From: Ailurus styani
Taxonomy: Eukaryota > Chordata > Mammalia > Carnivora > Ailuridae
DNA length: 64,000 nt
Assembly (NCBI GenBank): GCA_002007465.1
Contig: LNAC01000136.1
Location: 2,958,284 to 3,022,283, forward strand
Direction: 5' to 3'
Numbering within the stretch: the stretch's first letter is position 1; the number at the start of each line of letters is the position of its first letter. Shown here piece by piece: positions 11,686 to 22,000 of the stretch. Made by a program: the position numbers and the translations under genes. The notes under the pieces are model-generated. The model ran no database searches and was not told the DNA's origin. It was given only the letters and a program-made list of their open reading frames with translations.

Positions 11686-12894
11686 GTCAGAAGTCACTTT
11701 TAACAGATTTTGGTTTATGTCTTATTATATATATAAAATTCAACAACAAAATTAAATAGACTTTGTGAAGGTTTTTATACAAATAATAACATAGTTCAGA
11801 TGGATGACCTGGGACAAATTCCCATGTTACTATATTTATAGACTGAATTTTCAAAAGTCACATAGTTCTCTTTGTTTCTTCTTCATTTCAGGGGGTGAAA
11901 TGGCAGAGGTTCACTGTATGGGCCACTAGTGAAAAGCCCTGTTGCTGTTTGGAGCACACCAAACTTAAAGGCCATGTAGTATAAAGATTAAAAAAAGAGA
12001 ATTATACGTGGGGGTAGATTTGGAAATTGTTTATGATTTATGAACTAAATTTGGAGAATGCAGATAACAGTGAAATTCCTTTTTAATTGACACAATGACA
12101 GCTGATTATACACATTTGCCTTTGGTTTCTGTAAGAATACCATTTTGGTTTCCTTAGGGTTATAATGATTGGCTGGAATTCCTGAGAAAGTCCCTTGCTT
12201 TGCTAAGGCTTTTTAGCCATTTGAAAGTGGATGGTGGATCTTTTTTCTGTAGTGTGATGCTAGTAAGTGAGAGCAGTTGGGCTGTGAGTCTGTGGTTTGG
12301 TGTGATGTACTTGCCATTATTTATGCTTGGTTAGAAGGCAATTCCTCATTTTTCCCATGAGAATACCTTCCTTCCAAATTCTTTGGCCAGGTAAAATATA
12401 TAGGATCTTAGAGATATAACTAACACATTAAAATCTACATATATTTCATCTATTTAATCACATAAACGATTGTAATTAGATACAGAACTTAGAAATAATG
12501 TTTCGTTTCACTGTCTCATGATAAAATAATTTTGTTCAATCTTTCTGTGTATTGGGATCCCTTTGGGATAATTTGTCTTCCTGAGATAGTTTTTCAAGTG
12601 ACAGCTATGATAGGAGTATGAGTGTCTTCATAAGTCTTTGGATATGAGATGACTCCTTTTTTTCCTGAAAAGTATTTAGGGCACAAAACCCTCATCTGAT
12701 ACTTGATCATATGATAATTCCTTATACCCTTATTTTTCATTTATATTTAGAAGTATTTCTCAGTTTTAAAAAGTTAATTTTGAGTGAGCTTATTCTTACT
12801 GAATATCTTAAGTTTTTAGTTGTTAATGTGGTTTTTGCCTTTTTTTTTTTTTTTCCTTTGAGGGGTTGGACATAATTGCCTTATTTCATTTCAG

Positions 12895-13035
12895 GGATCC
12901 TTCTAAAGTAAATATTCTGGTACCTGGTGCTGGACTAGGAAGACTGGCCTGGGAAATAGCTATGCTAGGTTATGCTTGTCAAGGAAATGAATGGAGTTTT
13001 TTTATGCTCTTTTCTTCCAACTTTGTACTCAACAG
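12895..13035 (+). CDS. CARNMT1: CARNMT1 coding exon 4 (SAM-binding motif I)
   Basis: The acceptor is ...catttcag and the donor is AG|gtattt. The first base completes a Trp codon. The exon reads [20 protein letters not shown] at its start and continues to ...SSNFVLN plus two bases of an Arg codon. It carries the glycine-rich AdoMet-binding loop and the GNE acidic motif. The pyrimidine tract upstream is a long T-run with TTTCATTTCAG. Exon numbering assumes the usual eight-exon gene. Confidence 0.96.
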
Positions 13036-16000
13036 GTATTTAATTTACTTTTTGCTGGAAATAGTAATTTCTCAGAATCAGATTGACTTACCTATTTTTG
13101 AACAATTCTGAATTTGAAGATAAATACATAGTGTTTAATTATGATATGTATCGTAAGTGTTTCTTATATTAAAACCAAGTTGCTTATACAAATTTCCACT
13201 TTTAATTAGTTCTTAGTTAACAGAATGTTGAAACAGGATGGCTCAGTGACTTTTTAGAAAATGATGGGACATCCCATGAAACCGAAATGCTCCCTGTGCA
13301 GAATTTCAAGACTTTGGATGATCCAGGAAAGAGTATTTTCTCATTGTTCCTTAAACTTCTTCACCCCTTTGTATATTTAGTGGAATAAGTTCAGTGTAGC
13401 AATCATAACTTTTTTCCTTAATCAGATTCTTATAAAATGGCCAAGTATGCTCATATGACTGAGCTGGAAACGTGTCTCAGAATTTCTGTGGCCTCTTTTA
13501 GTAAACAGTGGGAAAGAGTTGTTATTTTTAAAGCCAGAAGAGGTGCATTGGAAAAAATATCTAGCTCCCTTGTTTAAATAATACGTTGTCCAGTATGGGT
13601 TAGGGAATGGTGAGAAGGTAAAGTGGAGAGAACTAGAATAGTTGGGTAGCAAACAAAACCCATACCACTTTTTTTGAGAAAAGAGTTGGCCTGTTTTTTA
13701 CTTGAGTTTGAAGTTTGGAAATACATTTTTAAAAATGTGAATGAACCACACATTTGTATCTCTGAATTTAATTTCTTTCCTGTCTTTTAATTCATGATTG
13801 GTTACTCATCTACATCTATATGTGCATTTTCAGATAATTGGTTGGGGGGTAGTGGTGACACCTAGTATTAATTAATTATATAAGTAAGTCTTCAATCAGA
13901 TTATATTTTAGTGTTTAAAGTAGATTTTCTTGGTAAAATAGTTAACACTGAATTTTGTGCTCGTATTTTGCAGATGTTCTGAAATTAATAAATATAAGCT
14001 TTATCCCTGGATCCATCAGTTTAGCAATAACCGGAGGTCAGCTGATCAGATTCGACCCATCTTTTTCCCTGATGTTGATCCCCACAGTCTTCCTCCTGGT
14101 TCTAATTTTTCTATGACAGCAGGAGATTTTCAGGAGATCTACTCAGAATGCAGTAAGTCCAAAACAAGCATTTAAAAGTTCTTGTTCTTTAGTCTAAATT
14201 TAATGAGCTAATTTTATATTAAGCCAGAGCATTGGTTGTTCATTTTGATAGCAGAATATAATCTTATATTCTTATACTTTCGTGACAAGTTAGGATATTT
14301 TCAAAGTCCTGTATAAGGAAATGATGGGAAATACAAAGTATAAGATCCCATCATTAAGAAATGTAGACTCTGTTGGGTCTGTTAGTGTCAGACAACATGT
14401 GAAAGAAGTTTGTGAGTAATGAATACAGTAAAGGTAAAAGATTAGTATGGGAAAGGAGATTTTTGTGGAGAGAAGGCTGTGACTTCAAGAATAGGGAGGC
14501 AGGGGCGCCTGGGTGGCTCAGTCGGTTAAGTGTCTGCCTTTGACTCCAGTCACTATCCCAGGATCCTGGGATCGAGTCCTGCGTTGGGCTCCCTGCTCAG
14601 CTGAGAGCCTGCTTCTCCCTCTGCCTCTGCTGTTCCCCCTGCTTGTGCATACTCGCTTTTTTGCTCTCTCTCTCAAATAAATAAAAATCTAAAAAAAAAA
14701 AAAAAAAGAAGGCAGAGGGAGGAAGATACAAATAAAGTAATCAGGGATGTTGGGACAGCCTGACAGGAAGGGAAAGAGAGGTTGGTTTGGTAGTTTAATG
14801 GGAGATATGGCTAGAAAAGTAGGTTGTTTCCAGACTGTGGAAGACCTTTAAAATTAGGCTATCAAGTCGGGACTTCACCTTGGCAAGCTGTTGAAATTTG
14901 AGCTAGCATTAGAGAAAAGGAGATGGTAATGGCGAGAGAGGGGTGGACGGGGTGGGGGGAGGGGATTGGCAATAAAAGGAAGAAGAAAAATAGTATCCTG
15001 AGAGGTCAGCAAGATCATTCATTCAACAAATATTTATTTGAGCACCTGCTAAGTCCCAGCTATGTTCTAGGCATGGGAAAGAGCAGTGAACAGAGCAAAG
15101 TTCCTGGCCACAGGGAATCTGTTCCAATAGGGAGAGAGGGGCAGTAACAAATTTAATAACGTAAGGACTACCAAGGCAGGGTAACAGGGAGACACAGTGA
15201 CGGGGAGGGGGGGGGGGAGAGGCTGCTGTTCATAGAGTTACCAGGGAAGGCGCTCAAAGCAGCACTTGAAAGAAAATGTTGAGCAGAGAACCTCCAAAGA
15301 AGTGAAGAGGCAAACCATTAGCTATTTGGGGGGAAATGTTGCAGACAGAAGCAGTGGCAAGGGAAGAAGGATTCTGGGTGGGCAGGGTGCTTGTTCTGCT
15401 CACGGAAAAGTAAGAGGCCACTTCGGCTGGGGTGAAATGAGCAGTGGGCACAGTGGGAGATCAGGTGAGGGAGGGTTTGGTGAGGCTGACTTTGATTGTA
15501 CTCAGAGAGGTGGGAAGCTGTTGCAGGGACTCGAGCAGGGGCGTGACAAGATAGCCAAGCTTTTGTTTATTTTTCCCTGAACTCTGACATTGTGCAAACC
15601 TGTATCCAAAGGTAGAAAAAGAGAGATGGAAACTGTTAGCTGCTGGGGATAGGATAGAGAGCAAGTTCTTGAGAGAGGTGACATAATGGAAAACATCACC
15701 TGGGCGAGTACAGGTGACCTCGTTCTGCAGCAGGGCTTGAGCGAGCAGATGGGGAAGGTCATCCTCGGTGGGATCAATGCCCTTACGGCACCGAGATTTG
15801 TAGGATCTAGCCTGTCCCTGTGCCCTGCCACGGCCTCCACGGGGCACTGACAGCCTCGTTCCCCTTTTCCACTGGTGATTATCTGAAGTACTGGTGGACA
15901 GTTTAATATTTTTATGCCATCTGTTTCTCACTTGGTAGCAAGTGCATACGGCCTTTCTGAAACTCGCCAGAATTGGTGGTTATTGGTGGCTTAAATCACG

Positions 16001-19000
16001 GTTTAAAATTCAAACGACAATTACTTCATCTTAACCGATTTGAAATGAAGGCTAGACATTGAGTAGATTATAAACAAAACTCTTACAAGTACCACTTGGT
16101 AAAGATACCTAGTTATATAGGCTAAAATGGTTTCAAGTTAATTATCAAATTATCAGTAAAAACTTTCATGAACTCTGAAGTATCTCATAAGTGATTAGTG
16201 GGTTACCCTAACTACTGTGTTGATTAGAAGAGTTTAGCTTCTGTATTCCTCCAGTTAAATGAAATATTCATAATCTGTAAGAGGTAACATTTGTAGAAGT
16301 AATCAAAAGAAAAGGCAACATAACATAATGAATGTAGTAATGTGGTTTTCCTCGAATAGATGCCTGGGACTGTATTGCTACCTGTTTCTTCATAGACACA
16401 GCTCACAATGTCATTGATTATATTGACACAATATGGAAAATTCTCAAGCCAGGTGGAATTTGGATAAATCTAGGTAAGTTCCTCAGTGCTTATTAGAATC
16501 TTATACTTGAACCTGAGTACTTATAGCTAGCTGTTCTCTGGTAACTTTACAGTACCAGATGTTCATAAAGGTTATAGTTATGTTGTGTAATTTCCTTTAA
16601 ACTGTATGCCAGTTAGTGTGGATTCCTCTGAAAGCAGTGGAAGCCCCAAGAGATAACAAACAGGTTTGAGTCTGTGGCCTTCAGAATGGGTCTGGTCTTG
16701 TTGTTGGGTCTAGTCTGTATGTGCTCTTTTTTTTAATGACTGGACTTCACCACAGGTTTTGCCATTAGGACTAAGACCAAAGATAGAAGTAGGTCTTTTC
16801 AAACTTCTGTTTAGAATTCCATGGGACAGATGAGAGTGGCTATAAAATGCAACTGTAATATGAAAGTTATCCCAAACCTTAGTTCCTCTTTCAAAGGAGT
16901 CACGTTTTTAAATTTCTTTAAAAATTTCCCAAGGAATAATTGAAACGTGATACAGTTGACCCTTGAACAGCGTGGGCCTTAGGGATGCTGACCCCTTGCA
17001 CCATCAGACATCTGCATATAACTTTTGACTTCCCAAAAACTTAACTACAAATAGCCTACTGTTGACCAGAAGCCTACTGATAACATAAACAATTAGCGGA
17101 TATTTCGTCTACTATGTATTATATACTGTATTCTTGTAGTAAAGTAAGCTAGAGAAAAGAATGTTATTAAGAAAATCATAAGGGGGTGCCTGGGTGGCTC
17201 AGTTGTTAGGCGTCTGCCTTCGGCTCAGGTCAGATCCCAGGGTCCTGGGATCGAGCCCCACATCAGCCTCCCCGCTTGGCAGGAAGTCTGCTTCTCCCTC
17301 CCCCAATCCCCCTGCCTGTATTCCCTCTCTCACTGTGTCTCTCTCTGTCAAATAAATAAATAAAATCTCTAAAAAAAATCATAAGAGAAAATACATTGAC
17401 TTAGTGCGCTGTATTTATCAACAAAACATGTAGAAGTGGACCTGTGTAGTTCGAACCTGTGATGTTCAAGGTCAACAGTGTTAACCACTGCAGGTGAGCA
17501 GATACCTTACTGAATCTCAAAACAACCGTATGTTGAGATGGTATTTCTACTGTTTTACAGTTGAAGAGTCTGAATCTTGCTGTAAGTAACTAGCAGTGGG
17601 GTCCCGGAGCTTGTATATATGGCAGAGACAGGCTCACAGCCCAGAACCAACCCCTGCCCGCCTAACCAGCTAGTTCTGCAGGCTCATCCTGGGCCTAACA
17701 GTTCACGTTAATTACGTGATTAATATTTCTGACCCTGGTTACTGAGTTATGGTAAGGTTTCGTATATTTCCAAAGAGTAAACTTTCACAGAAACAACTTT
17801 TCTCTTTGAGATTTTATTTTAATTAGTTTATTAATTTTTTATTAAGTTATGTAATAACAGTAATTCTAACTGCCCGGAACAAATAAAATTGGCTCCTCGT
17901 GAGCATACTGTCCGATAAGAGCAGACGTGCTGGGCCCCGCTGTGGTCTGTCTCAGGCATCAGAGGGGAAAGGGCGGTTGGCTTCGGGGGGAAGGTCAGTT
18001 AGGAGAGCTTCTACTCTTCATACCACAGAGTATGAGCAATCCAAAACAATTCAGAGCTTTGGAATAATGGAGAAGCATAGTCCTTAGAAGTAGTTATTCG
18101 GAAGGTTAGTACTTTCCAAATAAATTCTTTACATGTGTAAGCTGAAGAATTTAAAAAATGACGATTCTGTCAGAGCGAATTTTCCTTACTGCTGGTGCGC
18201 TCTGGGATCTGTTCCAGAGAGTGGTCTCCCTCTGCATGCCGCGGGCTCGTCCTGTACTACATGTAATCCCTGCTGCGGCTCCTCCTGCTCTTTCATTGCC
18301 CGGTCCGGGTCTCTGTTGTGTTCCACGCCACTATGTACCAACTTGGATACTTCAAAATCCAGGAAAACCCCCTTGTCGTTCCTGATCCTTCGTGGATGCA
18401 CATCCCCCCCGCCAGAGGCCTGCGCGTGTTCCTTTATCCCTCCTTCCTCTCCATCCGCACGCAGTCAGTCCACAAGGCGTGGCCCCTGACGCTTCTCAGT
18501 AGGTCTCGAATTTCCTCCGACCCCAGGGTTCCTCGGCGGTGGCCCTGCTGACATTCGGGGCTGGATGGATCTCCGCGTGGCGGGTGTGGAGAGGGAGGGT
18601 GGTCCTGCGCACGGGGGGCGGTGGGCGGCTTCCCTGCTGTGCTGGTTCCGCTGCGGCAGCACCTCCCCAGGTGCGGTGACGGAGATGCGGCGTCCGCCCG
18701 GCTGAGGACCAGGGTTCCAGGCTCAGGCTGGTCCTCAGGTCAGGCCCTCATCACGGCTTGCCCGAGTTACTGCGGGTTCCGCTGCGGCGGCCCCACCTGC
18801 AAGTTGTCCCGGACCCCCTGCGCCTCGTTCAGTCCCCCGTGTGCCACCACCGGAGCAACCCTCCCAACACGCGAATCTCTTCCTGTTCACACTCCCCACA
18901 TAAAATTCGAGCTCTCCAGATACCCGAAACTTCAGGATTGGCCGTGGTGCCCTCTGTGATCTTTGTCTCAGCTTCGTTATTCTGTTCGGTCACCACCCTG

Positions 19001-22000
19001 GCCCTGACCGCAGATGCCGGCCCTCAGAGCTGGAAAGCCCTCTCTCTTTTCCCTCTGTTCTCGTGTTGGCTCTTTCCGAGGTGCTCTTACCACAGCTGAG
19101 GTGATCCTTTCAGGTTGGAGTAAATGTTTGCTGTCTTCCTCTGTCATGTCCTCCCGCAGTCCGTGAGCATTTAACACGACACAGTGTGGCCACCAGTACG
19201 TTTTTTGTTCTCTCTCGTCGTCTCCGAGCTCAGTGAGGGCCGGAAGCTGATGCTGGCTCTTCACCTCCTGCAGAGCCTGACCACCAGGGCTCCTCGTGAC
19301 TGTTCTGTGTATGAGTTGATTGTTTCAGAGTTGGAAAGCGGCAGCAAAGCCATGTCAAGATGACACAGAAGATTGGCTGCCAGGAGACAGGACAAAGTGG
19401 CGTTTCTGTTGGTAAATTCATAGCATTCTCATGGTTTTGGCATCAATCCTGTGGGCCCGGAAGAAGAATTCTGTCTGTAAACCGAGAGTGCATCAACCCC
19501 CGGGGGACGGTTTCACCCTGACCCTGCTGACGTGAGACCGGAACGTCAGTGTATTCCTAGAGAATGCGAATGGGCCCTGCCAGACGTAGTGGAGTACTAA
19601 AAAGCTACATTGGAAGTTAAATTATAGTGAAGGTATTGTGTCCATTCTGTGAAATCACAAGTGGGAATATTGGTAATTTCAAAAACCTCTTTAAGGGGGG
19701 TGCGAAGTACTCGAATAGTCCTCAGGTTGGGGAAAGCTAGTGAGAGTGAGCTTTTTAAGGGAACTGTTCGCCTGTGTCCTTTGGGAGAGGCTATGACTTA
19801 GCAAAAAGTAGAAAAGTGCCTGTGCATCCTGTTCCTCAGTTTTTCGTGGTGACCCTTAAACACGTGTGTGTAATTGATGGTAAAAACTGTGTGAGGGCGT
19901 GATACGCGTGCGCTGGTGCGTTTGTAGGCCCGCCGTGGAGGGCAGGCAACTAGCAGACGAAATCTAACTTCGTCTGGTTAAAGTACTAAGAAGAAAGACC
20001 CGCAGTTTTTTCCTTCCTATGAAGGTGAAAAACCCACTTCTTCCCTACTGTGTATTTCTTTCCTATGTGTCTCCTTTATTCTTTGTATAGTACAACCCTC
20101 ACACTTCTAACACGTCTGGTCACCAAATGTAGGTTTTCTCCCCACAACAAGCAATTGTCTGTGACACCAGCTGGGTGCCCCCCACTTGAACTCCTTCTGA
20201 CACTGTCTGCCTGGAGATAGTGTGAGAGGGGAAGGGATCAGCCTCACAGGACCCTCTCCCCCACTTCCCACAACTTCGGCCACTAGTCACAGACTGTCAC
20301 CTGTGCTTCTGACCAACTGTAGATCTGTAGGCTGCAGATTGGGTCCAGCAACCCCCCTTTGGGTTTGATTGTGAGAGTGGCTCGCAGAACTTAGCGAAAC
20401 ACAGAGGCTGACCATTTTATTAAAGGGCATGAAGGATCCAGAGGACCAGCCAGGTGGGAGAGGTGCGTAAGGCAGAGTATCTGGGAAGGGGTGTGGAGCT
20501 TCTCTGCTCTGTGCAGAGGCTGCCGCTCTCCCAGTGCCTCCACACGTTCATCCCAGTAGCTCTCTGAACTCTGTGCTTTGGGGGTTTAATGGAGGCTTCA
20601 TCATACGGGCATGATCAGTCATTCCGTTTTTAAGCCCTTCTCCCTCCTCAAGAGACTAGTGGATCAGGGCTGAAAATCCACGCTTGTCATCATGGCTTGG
20701 TGTTTTTGGTGACCAGCCCTCCTCCAGCAGCCATTTAGGGGCTCAGAGTTGTCTCATCAGAACAAAAGATGCTCCTGTCACCCAGGAAATTATGAGTTTC
20801 AGGAGCCCTGTGTCAGGGACCAGAGTCAAAGGCCTAATATTTGAACAAAAGATGCGCCTAATGCTCTTATCGCTTAGGAAATTACAAGGGTTTCAGGAGC
20901 TTTTTGCCAGAAAACAGTGTGTATATTTTCTATCATCTCACAAGTACCAAAGGAGATCTTTTATAAAGTTTAATGAGTCCTATCAGATTTTTAAAGCATT
21001 ATAAATCTGAATATTCTTTGAAACGTGAGAAGTTTCCTATAAAAGGTAGATAACTGACACATTATCTCCTTTACACACTGAGACTTTGTTACAGTGGTTA
21101 TAAAAATAGAAAAAGGGTCTAAAACAATGACAGATAATGGCAAGGAGGTCATCAGGAGACAACAAAATACCTTTTTTCAGATGGGGTAGCTGGATAAGTT
21201 TTGCCAAAAACCCAGTGTGAATAGAGCCGGTTGACCTGCAGTAACCCTGGAAAATGACCGGCTATATGGAGGACCTGGAATAATCCTGGAATATGAGTGA
21301 CTATGGGGGAAAGAGAGGCTGAGGATCTGTGTGTAAGGCCCTGTTGACCCCTATGTAACCAAGTAACGAGATGCCTCCCTTAGTGCCCGTTCCAGGCCAC
21401 ACTCAGGCAAAGAGCAGAAGTTTAATTTATTGGAAAAAGTGAATGGGAAAGAATAAAATTTATGAAGACATGAGGGTGAGGGTAGAGAGTGAGGGTGAGA
21501 TGTAGGACAGAAAAGAAGGCGACTGGTTAAGTCAGCTTTGGAAAATGAGCGGGCAGTGACTTCCCCTCACCCCCACCCCGACCTGCACCCTCGATAGCTC
21601 CCTGCCCAGCCTGTAAAACTTTTTCAGGAGGTTTGAGTGCCAGCTCTTTTGTTTTGAACAGTTGCAAGCCATGCGTCCTTAAGTGGGCATTTAAAGATAG
21701 CTACTATAAGCTTTCTAGTTCATGTGTAATGTATCTTTTTCTGTATCTTAAATCCTTTCTCTTTGTTTTAGATGTATCTTAGGAACAGCATGGTTACATT
21801 TTGCCATCCAATCTAACAATCTCTGTCTCTTAACTGGAATTTTTAGAACCTTAAGGGTATAAATGGTTTAAATTGACTTGTCCCAGATTTGGCACGTGGG
21901 TGGGGCCCCCTTCTCCTGTGTCAGTTTGATGTGTCTCTGTCACTGTTGGAGCACCTCCTTTCTGGCATCACCACTGTTCCAGGCTCTTCTTGTGGTTTTT

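Larger units (their letters stand above)
1..12894 (+). other. CARNMT1: Presumed CARNMT1 intron 3 (upstream exons not in window)
   Basis: I looked for the preceding CARNMT1 exon (ending ...KNFPKERW) and saw no match, so this is read as intron. Named repeats are listed separately. Stretches where I see nothing identifiable are about 1501-2173, 2372-2850, 4991-5684, 5905-6655 (possibly eroded LINE), 6776-7690, 8880-8898, 9112-9468, 9766-11462 apart from the CTCF-like site, and 11702-12894. A poly(A) run lies at 2511-2528. Confidence 0.6.
14153..16359 (+). other. CARNMT1: CARNMT1 intron 5
   Basis: A GT...AG intron holding one sense Can-SINE and an antisense L2. About 14153-14500 and 15561-16359 show nothing I can name. 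The purine-rich segment 14728-15010 is unassigned. Confidence 0.85.

Noticed and set aside
1..12894. Earlier CARNMT1 exons
   Set aside because: No stretch encodes the expected sequence before the Trp-Asp-Pro junction, so these exons are taken to lie outside the window.
15254..15931. Overlapping open frames of 65-156 residues in CARNMT1 intron 5
   Set aside because: They lie over an antisense L2 and adjacent intron. There is no known domain, and frames on both strands are equally open.
18133..19264. Several 60-118 residue frames in the intronic CpG block
   Set aside because: All are low-complexity products of GC-rich sequence, with no family resemblance and no splice logic.
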